Shown: positions 7,085 through 15,282 of the stretch, in pieces
Layout: the number at the start of each line of letters is the position of its first letter
How positions within the stretch are numbered: the first letter of the stretch is position 1
Assembly: GCA_947167765.1 (NCBI GenBank)
Contig: CAMVJI010000011.1
Coordinates: 1 to 33,680 of the forward strand
Source of the DNA: an uncultured Butyrivibrio sp.
Lineage (GTDB): Bacteria > Bacillota > Clostridia > Lachnospirales > Lachnospiraceae
DNA length: 33,680 bases
Direction: 5' to 3'
The notes under the pieces: model-generated
Seen by the model: only the letters and a program-made list of their open reading frames with translations
Told to the model about the DNA's origin: nothing
Database searches by the model: none
Translations under genes and position numbers: made by a program

Positions 7085-8833
7085 ATGTCAAATACAATAA
7101 CAAACGGAAACTATTATTACTCACAGAGTGCATTTGTACAGAGTGCCCACTATTATTCGAATCAGACTTTCGGAAACAATGATTTCCAGAGTACTGTCAT
7201 CAAAAAAGATGAAGATTCCTCTGAAGTAGTAGATGCCCTGGCAAAAGAAGAGCCTGCAAAGAAAGGATATACACGAGTTATAACAGCAAATGTGTGGAAC
7301 TCAGGAATGACATCAACGCAACTTGCTGATGGCAAAACCGCTTATTCATATCAGGGAGTAATGCAGAAGTTTGAGATAAGGATTGATGTGATGGGAGACA
7401 GCAGGAAATATACTGCAACCGGAACAGATGAAAACGGCAATGAGTTCTCAAAAGAGATCGATCCTTATAAAGTGAATCCGACAGATTCGGATTTTACAGA
7501 ATTTGCCGCATTGTGCTCGTATATCCGTGACACTGAGGGTATTGCTGATGAAGCTATGCAGGCAGTAGATGGAGTAGCCCCTTATGATATCTTTGAGAAA
7601 AAGAATTATCTGTCAGAGCTGAATGGCTCCATAAACAACTTTCAGATGGTGGGAGTAAGTACACTTGGAGCAGAGCAGCTTCTTTCTCACATAAACAGGC
7701 TTATGGAAGTAATGATGACTTCCGGCGTGGGGACAGGCATTTCTCCTGAGCCTGTAGAAAATGCAACAACATTTGCAGGTGCTAAGGTATGGGGAGATAC
7801 AGGCAGCTTTGGTATGTTTTCAGGGATAAGATTTCAGGCTGTCAGCTATCAGGGGGCACTTTCAATTGATGGGGCACAAAAACCAGTAGAAATAAGGGAT
7901 AATGAAGATTTAGATGAAGTTGTTACACCTCTTGGTGGAATGAGTTCCATACCTGTTGGTAATATGAGCTATGTCATGACTGCATCGGAAGTTTTTAAGC
8001 CGGGTCTGGATAATCCGATCGTCAGAGTACATGTAGGAGGCAAAGATATCGATGTTAACATAAATGAAGTGGATCCAAAGAATGCCTCAGCTGTTGAGAT
8101 GTTTGCATGCTGTCAGTATGCAGATGCTCATGATACAGGTACCGGATATACTTTTGGGAGCTACAGTGTGTTAAAAGGGGTCACTGATCCACTTGGGAAA
8201 TCAGAGTATACTTCACTTGATGAGGCTATTTCCAAAAAGAGCAATTGGAACGATGCAATTTCTGGTTCGAAGGCTTCCTTTACAAAAGAGCAGACTGGTG
8301 AAAAATATGATGCGTCAATCCTTTTGAAAATGCTGGAAGAGACTGCAGGCCTATTTGCTTCGCAGAGTGGCGATAAAGATCTTGGAGAGCTGACGGATGA
8401 AGAATGGGAAAAACTCCTTGCAGATACAGATAAAGCGATAGATGAGGCAAAGGAGACTGCTATAGATAATAAGCAGCAGGAAGAGACAAAAGCAGAACAC
8501 GTAAAGCGGCTCATAGCTGAGAACTATGAAAACGGTAAGATACAGAAAGCTATGGACGGATATGAGTTTATGAAGATGCAGGGTGAGTTAATTGAGAGTA
8601 ACGTTGAGAAGCTCAGGCAGAATCAGAAGACTACCCGTGAAAGACTTCTTGAACAGGATCCCAATGCTGCCAGCAAATGGTATATGTATGATGGTAGCAG
8701 TAAACGCTATTCCTTTGATGAGTTCTGTAAGTTCATGGACGCTAAGGACGCCGAGATGCGTGCCAATGCTCCAGAATGGAGAAATCCATATCTTGAGGTG
8801 GCAAACTATTACTTGAACAAAAGGAAGGTATGA
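7085..8833 (+). CDS. Large hypothetical protein with a duplicated internal motif
   Basis: 582 residues; ATG 7085 follows AAAGGA at a normal distance. The N-terminus (NGNYYYSQSAFVQSAHYYS) is Tyr/Ser/Asn-rich, like other products of this locus, and there is no signal peptide or membrane helix. Two parts of the protein look duplicated: EIDPYKVNPTDSDFTEFAAL (near 124) and NINEVDPKNASAVEMFAC (near 324) share an E-x-DP...F/EMFA-C-Y pattern and each ends a beta-rich stretch. From about 390 the protein becomes Glu/Lys/Asp-rich and helical, with a final segment containing NAASKWYMYDGSSKRYSF. No family is recognised with confidence. It lies in its own unit between two terminators, followed at once by the 8840 gene. 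Confidence 0.8.
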   Translation: MSNTITNGNYYYSQSAFVQSAHYYSNQTFGNNDFQSTVIKKDEDSSEVVDALAKEEPAKKGYTRVITANVWNSGMTSTQLADGKTAYSYQGVMQKFEIRIDVMGDSRKYTATGTDENGNEFSKEIDPYKVNPTDSDFTEFAALCSYIRDTEGIADEAMQAVDGVAPYDIFEKKNYLSELNGSINNFQMVGVSTLGAEQLLSHINRLMEVMMTSGVGTGISPEPVENATTFAGAKVWGDTGSFGMFSGIRFQAVSYQGALSIDGAQKPVEIRDNEDLDEVVTPLGGMSSIPVGNMSYVMTASEVFKPGLDNPIVRVHVGGKDIDVNINEVDPKNASAVEMFACCQYADAHDTGTGYTFGSYSVLKGVTDPLGKSEYTSLDEAISKKSNWNDAISGSKASFTKEQTGEKYDASILLKMLEETAGLFASQSGDKDLGELTDEEWEKLLADTDKAIDEAKETAIDNKQQEETKAEHVKRLIAENYENGKIQKAMDGYEFMKMQGELIESNVEKLRQNQKTTRERLLEQDPNAASKWYMYDGSSKRYSFDEFCKFMDAKDAEMRANAPEWRNPYLEVANYYLNKRKV

Positions 8834-8839
8834 TTCAAA

Positions 8840-9433
8840 GTGAAAAAGTACGCACTAAACAAGAAAACAATTATTATCTCTATTTGCTGTGGAGTGATAA
8901 TTGCAATTATAGGTCTTGTTATTAATGCATTTAATCGACAGTATAATCCAAATGGAATCAGCAGTCTGTTAAATATAACTATTGATAAGAATCAGCCACA
9001 AGAATATATTGGCGAACTTGATGGCTATGAAATATATGTCAAAAATCTTAAAACAGATTATTCTCAAGTTGAGGATATCAGAAAGAGGCATGAAGAAATT
9101 GGGAATTTGACTGGAGATGAGAAACTATCAGGTTTTTCAAAAGAAGATCATATTATTCCAATAATAACTCTTTGCATCTGTTTTGATAAGAAAAAATGGG
9201 TTGCACCAAGATCTCTTTTCGATATGTTTGGGAAAGTTCATCCAAGGATAGCGGAGTACGTTGATGACTATAGACTCAATCTGATATCTCCCGACGAAAT
9301 AGAAGGTTTTGAGAAGTTTTCATCAGAACTTGGCGCAATCATGGAGTTCATACACATTTCAGATGACAAGGAAAAGCTTCGTGATATAATTAAGGCAACA
9401 GGAAAAAACTCTACAAGAAATATGGCATTATAG
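8840..9433 (+). CDS. Membrane-anchored protein resembling the C-terminal part of Rpn-family nucleases/transposases
   Basis: 197 residues from GTG 8840, 6 bp after the preceding stop, with AAGGAAGG (8821-8828) as the likely ribosome-binding site. Residues 10-30 form one transmembrane helix (IIISICCGVIIAIIGLVINAF). From about residue 80 the sequence follows the post-nuclease part of Rpn/TIGR01784-type proteins in order: GDEKLSGFSKEDHIIPIITL, KKWVAPRSLFDMF, YVDDYRLNLISPDE and EFIHISDDKEKL. Such proteins are normally near 300 residues with an N-terminal PD-(D/E)XK nuclease domain; here that domain is absent and a membrane anchor replaces it. It may be a domesticated remnant. It is probably co-transcribed with the gene at 7085. 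Confidence 0.75.
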   Translation: MKKYALNKKTIIISICCGVIIAIIGLVINAFNRQYNPNGISSLLNITIDKNQPQEYIGELDGYEIYVKNLKTDYSQVEDIRKRHEEIGNLTGDEKLSGFSKEDHIIPIITLCICFDKKKWVAPRSLFDMFGKVHPRIAEYVDDYRLNLISPDEIEGFEKFSSELGAIMEFIHISDDKEKLRDIIKATGKNSTRNMAL

Positions 9434-9456
9434 ATTGATATGTAATTGCAACATCA

Positions 9457-9489
9457 ATCCGGACAGGAAATAATCCTGTCCGGATTTTT
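9457..9489 (+). terminator. Intrinsic terminator between the 8840 gene and bcp
   Basis: ATCCGGACAGGA (9457-9468) pairs perfectly with TCCTGTCCGGAT (9474-9485) around a 5-nt loop, and the following Ts run to 9489. It separates the locus of hypothetical proteins from the peroxide-defence operon. Confidence 0.92.
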
Positions 9490-9509
9490 AAAAAAGGAGA
9501 GAAACAGCT

Positions 9510-9962
9510 ATGTTGGAAGTTGGAACAAAGGCACCTGCATTTGAACTGCCTGATCAGAACGGAGTAATGCACTCTTTGGAAGAGTACAGGGGCAAGAAGG
9601 TAATACTGTACTTTTATCCAAAGGATAACACATCAGGATGTACCAAGCAGGCTTGCGGTTTTTCTGAGAGATATCCCCAATTTACAGAGAAGGGTGCAGT
9701 GGTACTTGGAGTAAGCAAAGATACTGTAGCTTCCCACAAGAAGTTTGAAGAAAAGTATGGTCTGGCATTTACCCTGCTTGCTGATCCGGAGCGCAAGGTA
9801 ATAGAGGCGTACGATGTTTGGAAAGAAAAGAAGAACTATGGGAAAGTATCCATGGGTGTTGTCAGGACAACATACCTTATTGATGAGGATGGTATTATCA
9901 TAAGAGCAAATGATAAGGTTAAGGCTGCTGAGGATCCAGAAAAGATGCTGGGAGAACTTTAA
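9510..9962 (+). CDS. bcp: Thioredoxin-dependent peroxiredoxin, Bcp/PrxQ type
   Basis: 150 residues, full family length. It reduces hydrogen peroxide and organic hydroperoxides with thioredoxin as electron donor, in the cytoplasm. The thioredoxin fold begins GTKAPAFELPDQNG. The peroxidatic Cys44 lies in TSGCT, and Cys49 is in the position of the resolving Cys of atypical two-Cys Bcp enzymes. The FYPKDNTSGCTKQACGF block is characteristic. The start follows AAGGAG. The TAA stop overlaps the ATG of yaaA (TAATG), which implies translational coupling and a joint role in peroxide defence. Confidence 0.96.
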   Translation: MLEVGTKAPAFELPDQNGVMHSLEEYRGKKVILYFYPKDNTSGCTKQACGFSERYPQFTEKGAVVLGVSKDTVASHKKFEEKYGLAFTLLADPERKVIEAYDVWKEKKNYGKVSMGVVRTTYLIDEDGIIIRANDKVKAAEDPEKMLGEL

Positions 9963-10708
9963 TGAGGATAATTCTTTCCCCTGCCAAAAAGATGAATGTT
10001 GATACTGATACGCTTGAGCACCAGGGACTTCCGATTTTTCTTGACCAGACACAGGAGATTCTTGACTGGCTAAGAAAACAGTCTGGTACTGATTTGCAGA
10101 AACTCTGGGGATGTAATGACAAGATTGCGGAGCAGAATATTAGGCGCATAAAAGAAATGGATCTACACAAGAGGCTGACTCCAGCGATACTGTCCTATGA
10201 AGGTATTGCATATCAGTACATGGCTCCGGCTGTTTTTGAAGACAGCTGTTTTGACTATGTTCAGGAACATTTGCGCATATTATCAGGCTTTTATGGCGTT
10301 CTTAAACCAATGGATGGAGTAACGCCTTACAGGCTTGAAATGCAGGCAAAAGCGGCTATTGGTGGATGCAGAGATCTTTATGAACTCTGGGGTTCAAAGC
10401 TATATGATGAAGTTAGAGATGCCTCAGGAGTGATCATTAATCTTGCTTCAAAGGAATATTCCAAATGCATTGAAAAGTACTTAAAATCAGATGACTGTTA
10501 CATAACAGTTACATTTGGAGAGATGGTAAATGGAAAACTGGTGACCAAGGGTACTTATGCTAAAATGGCAAGAGGAGAGATGGTAAGATTCATGGCTGAG
10601 AACAAGATCACTGAACCAAAAAAAATCAGTAGGTTTGACAGACTTGGCTATGTATACAGGGAAGATCTCTCAGGTGATACAGAAATTGTGTTTGAAAGAC
10701 GAGGATGA
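9962..10708 (+). CDS. yaaA: Peroxide stress protein YaaA (DUF328/UPF0246)
   Basis: 248 residues, typical length for the family. The sequence begins with the diagnostic MRIILSPAKKM and includes LTPAILSYEGIAYQYM, FYGVLKPMDGVTPYRLEM and a C-terminal RFDRLGYVY. In E. coli YaaA limits damage from hydrogen peroxide by lowering free intracellular iron; the biochemical mechanism is not settled. Its start overlaps the bcp stop by one base, so the pair forms an oxidative-stress operon, useful to a strict anaerobe exposed to oxygen. Confidence 0.95.
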   Translation: MRIILSPAKKMNVDTDTLEHQGLPIFLDQTQEILDWLRKQSGTDLQKLWGCNDKIAEQNIRRIKEMDLHKRLTPAILSYEGIAYQYMAPAVFEDSCFDYVQEHLRILSGFYGVLKPMDGVTPYRLEMQAKAAIGGCRDLYELWGSKLYDEVRDASGVIINLASKEYSKCIEKYLKSDDCYITVTFGEMVNGKLVTKGTYAKMARGEMVRFMAENKITEPKKISRFDRLGYVYREDLSGDTEIVFERRG

Positions 10709-10714
10709 GATGCA

Positions 10715-12211
10715 ATGAGTAAGTGGTTCGAGAAGATAATGCAGCGCCTTGGTAAAAGGGAGATGATAATCATTTCATCTGTCATTTTTGCCATTGCTTT
10801 TGCAATCATTCTGATAATGGCTTTCATAAAAGGATCCAATGGGGATGTAAGTGAGGAAACGGTTATTGGCGAAGAAGCGCAAAACGCAGCAGTGGGTGAG
10901 GAGGACCTGCCTGTCGTCGAGACAGCAACCGAAGGAACTAAGTCTGAATCGACTCCGGATACAACTGTACTTGCCAAAAAGGAAGGCGCAAAGGACGGAT
11001 ATCTTAATAGGTGTGTATTTCTCGGAGATTCAAGAACAGTTGCAATGGTCAACTACGGCTTTTTCAACGATGATGCCGCTTTAGCACAGATTGGCATATC
11101 GCATCCCTCATTTGCGTCTAATAAATTCATCAACAATGCTGGTAAAGAATATACTTTAAAAACTTATCTGGCATCTCACCAGGCTCCAGTCATTTATATT
11201 CTTTTGGGAGTAAATGGTATCAACGATCCCAGTGAAACGCATTATCGTGATACATTTGTTTCGCTTATAGACAAAGTGGCTGAGATGGCGCCTAATTCCA
11301 ATCTTGTACTTGTGGCAATAGGTCCCGTTGATGATAACGGAATCTATAAAAATAGTGTCCAGAATGCATGGATAGACAAATACAATGATTTTTTGCTTGA
11401 AACTGCAAAGGAGAAACATATTTTTTATCTCGATATTGCAGAAGTTCTCAAAGGATCTGATGGGCAGGTTAAGTCTGAGTATAACGGCGGGGACGGACTT
11501 CATTATTCCGGAAAAGGATGTGAGGCGATATTCAGGTACATAGTAGAGCATCCTGTACCTCAAATATCCGATGAGGGCGAATATGTAGTTAAGTATATCA
11601 AGCCTGATCCAAACAGGATCAAGGTTACCATGGGTGACGAATCGGGTATCGACGAAGGTAAACTTCAGGATCTTATGGACATGATGATTGGAACTCCAGA
11701 AAATCAGGCTGTCTCAGATTCAAGCACTGAATCAAGTGAGTTGACAGAAGAGGAACTGCGTCTACTAGAAGAGGAAGAAGAGAGAAAGAAAGCGGAAGAG
11801 GAAGCTAAAAAGAAGGCTGAGGAAGAGGAAGCCAAAAAGAAGGCTGAAGAAGAGGAAGCCAAAAAGAAGGCTGAGGAAGAGGAAGCTAAAAAGAAGGCTG
11901 AGGAAGAGGAAGCTAAAAAGAAGGCTGAGGAAGAGGAAGCCAAAAAGAAGGCTGAGGAAGAGGAAGCTAAAAAGAAGGCTGAGGAAGAGGAAGCTAAAAA
12001 GAAGGCTGAGGAAGAGGAAGCAAAAAGGAAGGCTGAAGAAGAGGAAAGAAAGAAGGCCGAAGAAGAGAAAGAAAAGTCCGAAGCAGAGGAAGATGAATCC
12101 AAAGAGGAAGACAAGGATAAAAGCGGACAGGGCAGCAGTGAGGAAACTGAAAAAGAAGAATCATCTGGTCAGTCTGAGGGCGATACCGGAAATCAGCCGG
12201 AAGGTGAATAA
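10715..12211 (+). CDS. Membrane-anchored SGNH/GDSL-like hydrolase with Lys/Glu repeat tail
   Basis: 498 residues, 6 bp after yaaA. A single transmembrane helix (about 17-38) acts as signal anchor; the rest is predicted extracellular. The SGNH domain (about 95-280) has the Ser block FLGDSRT (104-106 = GDS), the Asn block LLGVNGIND (near 166) and the Asp/His block GGDGLHYSG (near 260). This fits an O-acetyl esterase/deacetylase of cell-wall or capsular polymers, but the substrate is not determined. A C-terminal tail from about 345 consists of repeats of AKKKAEEEE, then an acidic Ser/Glu/Gly end. The tail is expected to be a long single alpha-helix or coiled coil. A terminator follows 29 bp after the stop. 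Confidence 0.85.
   Translation: MSKWFEKIMQRLGKREMIIISSVIFAIAFAIILIMAFIKGSNGDVSEETVIGEEAQNAAVGEEDLPVVETATEGTKSESTPDTTVLAKKEGAKDGYLNRCVFLGDSRTVAMVNYGFFNDDAALAQIGISHPSFASNKFINNAGKEYTLKTYLASHQAPVIYILLGVNGINDPSETHYRDTFVSLIDKVAEMAPNSNLVLVAIGPVDDNGIYKNSVQNAWIDKYNDFLLETAKEKHIFYLDIAEVLKGSDGQVKSEYNGGDGLHYSGKGCEAIFRYIVEHPVPQISDEGEYVVKYIKPDPNRIKVTMGDESGIDEGKLQDLMDMMIGTPENQAVSDSSTESSELTEEELRLLEEEEERKKAEEEAKKKAEEEEAKKKAEEEEAKKKAEEEEAKKKAEEEEAKKKAEEEEAKKKAEEEEAKKKAEEEEAKKKAEEEEAKRKAEEEERKKAEEEKEKSEAEEDESKEEDKDKSGQGSSEETEKEESSGQSEGDTGNQPEGE
11804..12046 (+). repeat. Nine 27-bp tandem repeats encoding AKKKAEEEE
   Basis: Units start at 11804 and every 27 bp to 12020. Eight encode AKKKAEEEE or a one-residue variant, and the ninth has AKRK. 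Differences are almost all synonymous third-base changes (GCT/GCC, GAA/GAG), and several adjacent units are identical. This suggests recent expansion by slippage or unequal recombination, so the copy number probably varies between strains. Confidence 0.92.
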
Positions 12212-12240
12212 GAAGATAACGAAGAGGAAAGCTCAAAAAA

Positions 12241-12269
12241 GGAAGCTAGAAAAATACTAGCTTCCTTTT
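12241..12269 (+). terminator. Intrinsic terminator after the SGNH gene
   Basis: GGAAGCTAG (12241-12249) pairs perfectly with CTAGCTTCC (12257-12265), 7-nt loop, then TTTT. It lies 3 bp outside the left end of the genomic island. Confidence 0.88.
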
Positions 12270-12272
12270 ATG

Positions 12273-12295
12273 TAGTAGCGAGAGGGGGACTTGAA
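12273..12295 (-). repeat. Distal attachment-site copy (tRNA-Met 3' fragment)
   Basis: All 23 bases match 18284-18306. Read on the minus strand it carries the T-loop TTCAAGT, the 3' half of the T stem, the 3' acceptor strand and A73 of tRNA-Met. The sequence beyond 12295 is unrelated to tRNA. Confidence 0.75.
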
Positions 12296-12653
12296 GCAAT
12301 TCTCCCTCTGTAAACCCAGTAAATAAGCGGGGTTGTGATGCCATCCTTTTGAAAAGTATTCAAAAAGTATTCAAATACAGCTCGTTATGTTCCGCATTAT
12401 ACTGGTGATTAAGATAGCCTTGTGCATCAAAATCGAGAGTTTGAAATTTTTTCTGTAAATATGGGTATTCTATGATAATTTAGATTTATGAGGGAGCAAT
12501 CAGACTGGTTGCTTCCTTTTTCTGACTATATATTTATTAAAGATATAAGTCAATATCAGTTTGTGATTGTACCAAGGATTGTAGTATGATTATTTGCAGA
12601 TGCAATCGATAAATCGGGATTTGATGCTGAAGCATCACCGACAAGGAGAAAAA
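12296..12653. other. Gene-free stretch inside the island edge
   Basis: No ORF with a ribosome-binding site was found. The stretch holds a short tandem direct repeat (AAAAGTATTC at 12353-12362 and AAAAAGTATTC just after) and the orphan terminator at 12492-12521. Its terminal part is AT-rich and carries the promoter region and AAGGAG of the glycosyltransferase. It is probably the remains of deleted island genes. Confidence 0.5.
12492..12521 (+). terminator. Orphan intrinsic terminator
   Basis: GGGAGCAATCA (12492-12502) pairs with TGGTTGCTTCC (12506-12516), with G.T pairs, around a 3-nt loop, then TTTTT. No plus-strand gene precedes it within the island, so it probably belonged to a lost gene. 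Confidence 0.75.
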
Positions 12654-13898
12654 ATGCGTGTTTGTATTATGACACTGGGTTCTCGCGGCGATGTGCAACC
12701 TTATGTAGCATTGGGAAAAGAATTGATTAAGCGCGGCCATACCGCCGTAATTTGCACTGGAGGAAGTTTCCGGCAATTCGTAGAAGAAAACGGTGTTGAG
12801 TTTAAGGAAACAACCAGTGATCTGATGGCAATCGCTGAAACGCCGGAAGGCAAAGCAATTTTGGAACATCCTGTAAGAAACATGGGACTTGCGCTTCGTT
12901 ATTCCAAAGAAGTTATCAATCCGGCCTTTCGGAAAACCCTGGATGATTTCTATACCGCAGCTAAGGGCTCGGATATGATTGTGTACCATCCAAAAGCGAT
13001 GGGTGCGGTAGATATGGCGATAAAGTTAGAGATTCCTTGCGTTAGTATGCCCCCAGTTCCTTTAATTTTTCCTGTCTACGAATTTGCCAATCTTGCGGTT
13101 ACACATAAAAACCTCGGTTCAGTGTTAAACAAGCTGTCGTATAAAGTGAATGAGAAAGCGGAAGCTTCCCAAATAAAGGAGATCAACGATTTTCGGGAGA
13201 AAACGCTGGGACTTAAAAAACGCAGGGTTGGAATCTACGCCTATACGAATGGAACGAATAACATTCCTATTATATACCCGATAAGCCCCAAACTATTTCC
13301 TGACGTCAAGAGCTGGGATGGACAGGTTTTCCTGCCCGGATTTCTGTATTTGGACACGGACGAAGAGCTTTCTAATGAGCTTACAAACTTCTTAAATGAG
13401 GGCGAGAAGCCTATCGTTGTGACTTTCAGCAGTATGCCTCTCTTAGAGCCTGTGAGATTTATGACCAAACTGTCGCAGGCTCTTGAAAAGGCCAATGAAA
13501 GGGCTATCATTCTGACCGGGAACAGTGGTATTACTGGAAAAAGCAGCAGAACTAACCTGTTTATTAAATCGGCACCCCACTCACTGCTGTTTCCCTATGC
13601 AAAAGGAGTGATACATCACGGCGGCGTGGGAACGATGGCTGCGGCATTGAAAGCAGGCGTACCCCAGCAGATCATTCCGTTTTCGGTAGATCAGCCCTTT
13701 TGGGCGGAACGGCTGTACAAATTGGGGTACGGACTCAAACCATTGAGGGAAAAAACACTTTCTTCTGATGATTTAGTTAATGCTTTTATCCAGATGGATG
13801 CTCGTGAGGTTCAGACAAAAGCTAAACAGCTTGCCTCAGAGCTTCATGTTGAAAATGGAAACGAAAGAGCTGTGGAATACCTAGAAGGATTGAAATAG
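12654..13898 (+). CDS. GT1-type UDP-sugar glycosyltransferase
   Basis: 414 residues from ATG 12654, fixed by AAGGAG at 12643-12648; an in-frame start at 12594 lacks such a site. The N-terminal Rossmann lobe starts MRVCIMTLGSRGDVQPYVAL, as in sterol, macrolide and vancomycin-type glucosyltransferases. The C-terminal lobe has HHGGVGTMAAALKAGVPQQ (near 323) followed by PFSVDQPFWAERL, the donor-binding signature. It probably transfers a sugar from a nucleotide donor to a small lipophilic acceptor; the acceptor is not predictable. Guanine/cytosine at third positions looks higher than in neighbours, consistent with transfer. The TAG stop straddles the presumed end of the adjacent IS, so a few C-terminal residues may be missing, although length is normal for the family. 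Confidence 0.88.
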   Translation: MRVCIMTLGSRGDVQPYVALGKELIKRGHTAVICTGGSFRQFVEENGVEFKETTSDLMAIAETPEGKAILEHPVRNMGLALRYSKEVINPAFRKTLDDFYTAAKGSDMIVYHPKAMGAVDMAIKLEIPCVSMPPVPLIFPVYEFANLAVTHKNLGSVLNKLSYKVNEKAEASQIKEINDFREKTLGLKKRRVGIYAYTNGTNNIPIIYPISPKLFPDVKSWDGQVFLPGFLYLDTDEELSNELTNFLNEGEKPIVVTFSSMPLLEPVRFMTKLSQALEKANERAIILTGNSGITGKSSRTNLFIKSAPHSLLFPYAKGVIHHGGVGTMAAALKAGVPQQIIPFSVDQPFWAERLYKLGYGLKPLREKTLSSDDLVNAFIQMDAREVQTKAKQLASELHVENGNERAVEYLEGLK

Positions 13899-13920
13899 AT
13901 AAATTCAAATTTGCACAAAC

Positions 13921-13948
13921 AACCTCTATCCCAAATGAGATAGAGGTT
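13921..13948. terminator. Bidirectional stem-loop between convergent genes
   Basis: AACCTCTATC (13921-13930) pairs perfectly with GATAGAGGTT (13939-13948), 8-nt loop. It sits between the stop of the glycosyltransferase and the stop of the IS transposase. The T-runs on either side are weak. Confidence 0.6.
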
Positions 13949-13955
13949 TAAATCA

Positions 13956-15200
13956 TTAATCTGAAAATCTGCCAGGATACATGATTGATAGCTCACCGCG
14001 AACTCTTCCCCAGTTTCTGATTGGCATTGTCCACTTCTTTGTAATCTCAAATGTAGCAAGATAAAGAGCCTTCATCAAAGCCTGTGAGCTTGGAAATACT
14101 GATCTTTGCTTGTTCAGCCTGCGATAGCATGAATTCAGACTTTCAATTGCATTGGTCGTGTAAAAAGCAGTTCTTACATCCATCGAGAACTTGAAAATCG
14201 GGGTGATTACATCCCAGTTGTCGTGCCAGCGATTCATTGCATGAGGGTAAAGAGGTTGCCATTTCTTAGTTACTTCATCTAATCGCTTAAGAGCGGCTTT
14301 TTCATCAGAAGCGGTATAAATTGTCTTAAGGTCTTTAGCAAAGGCTTTCATATCCTTATTGGCGACATACTTGAGAGTATTTCTTACCATGTGGACAATA
14401 CAGCGCTGATGCTCTGTGCTAGGAAAAGCAGCTTGAATAGCTTCTTTAAGCCCCGTGAGACCATCTGAACAAAGAATAAGGATATCCTGTACTCCGCGGT
14501 TTTTGAGGCTGTTTAAAACACTAAGCCAGTACTTGCTGCTTTCATTTTCTCCAATCTCGATGGAAAGAACCTCTTTCATTCCATCTTCGTTGATTCCTAA
14601 AACTATGTATGCAGCGAGTTTGCTGACAATCCCGTCATTACGAACAGAAAAATGAATAGCATCAATGAAAACGATGGGATAAACCGCTGATAATGGGCGA
14701 TTCTGCCAATCCTCAATCTGAGGCATCATCTTATCAGTGATGTCAGAGACCATGCCTTCACTTATCTCAAAACCATAGATTGATTCAATCATTTCAGAAA
14801 TCTGAGTAGTTGTCATTCCCTTGGCATACATTGCGATAACCTGATCTTCAATGCCAGAAATATCTTTCTGTCTCTTTTTTACTACAGTAGGCTCAAATGT
14901 ACTGTTTCGATCCTGTGGAACATCAACTTCGAACTCTCCATACTTGCTTCTTACAGTCTTTGGCTTGGTTCCGTTACGATAATTGGGCTCATCATCACGC
15001 TCATACTTTTCATAGCCCAGATGCTCATTCATTTCCGTTTCAAGCATCGATTGAATGGTTCCGGAAAGAAGATCCTTAAGTGCTTCCTGGATATCATCAG
15101 CTGTCTGGATATCATACTCATCAAGCAATCCTTGGATAACTGCCTTCTTTCCTTCTGTCATTGGTTTCGGTTTGTAAACATCTCTTTTCTTGTTTGCCAT
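13956..15200 (-). CDS. IS256-family (Mutator) transposase
   Basis: 414 residues, intact and of normal family length. It catalyses copy-out/paste-in transposition with a DDE triad. The catalytic residues are visible: Asp in IVFIDAIHFSVR, Asp in ILILCSDGLTGL, and Glu in TTNAIESLNS. The N-terminal part has the typical SMLETEMNEHLGYEKYERDD block and EDQVIAMYAKGMTTTQISE. The ATG lies 9 nt after GGGAGG on the minus strand. Only one copy is present in the window. Confidence 0.97.
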   Translation of the reverse strand: MANKKRDVYKPKPMTEGKKAVIQGLLDEYDIQTADDIQEALKDLLSGTIQSMLETEMNEHLGYEKYERDDEPNYRNGTKPKTVRSKYGEFEVDVPQDRNSTFEPTVVKKRQKDISGIEDQVIAMYAKGMTTTQISEMIESIYGFEISEGMVSDITDKMMPQIEDWQNRPLSAVYPIVFIDAIHFSVRNDGIVSKLAAYIVLGINEDGMKEVLSIEIGENESSKYWLSVLNSLKNRGVQDILILCSDGLTGLKEAIQAAFPSTEHQRCIVHMVRNTLKYVANKDMKAFAKDLKTIYTASDEKAALKRLDEVTKKWQPLYPHAMNRWHDNWDVITPIFKFSMDVRTAFYTTNAIESLNSCYRRLNKQRSVFPSSQALMKALYLATFEITKKWTMPIRNWGRVRGELSIMYPGRFSD

Positions 15201-15282
15201 TATAAAAGGCCTCCCTTGATAATAAAAATTTTATCATAGAAGACCTTTATAATTGCCTTATATTAAATTTACAGAGATTTTT

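Noticed and set aside
11804-12046. CRISPR-like array
   Set aside because: The 27-bp units are contiguous without spacers and are translated as a protein repeat. No other array with regular spacers was seen in the window.
11704-12114. Long Ser/Ala/Phe-rich open frame on the minus strand
   Set aside because: It is the antisense shadow of the Lys/Glu repeat array and has no ribosome-binding site.
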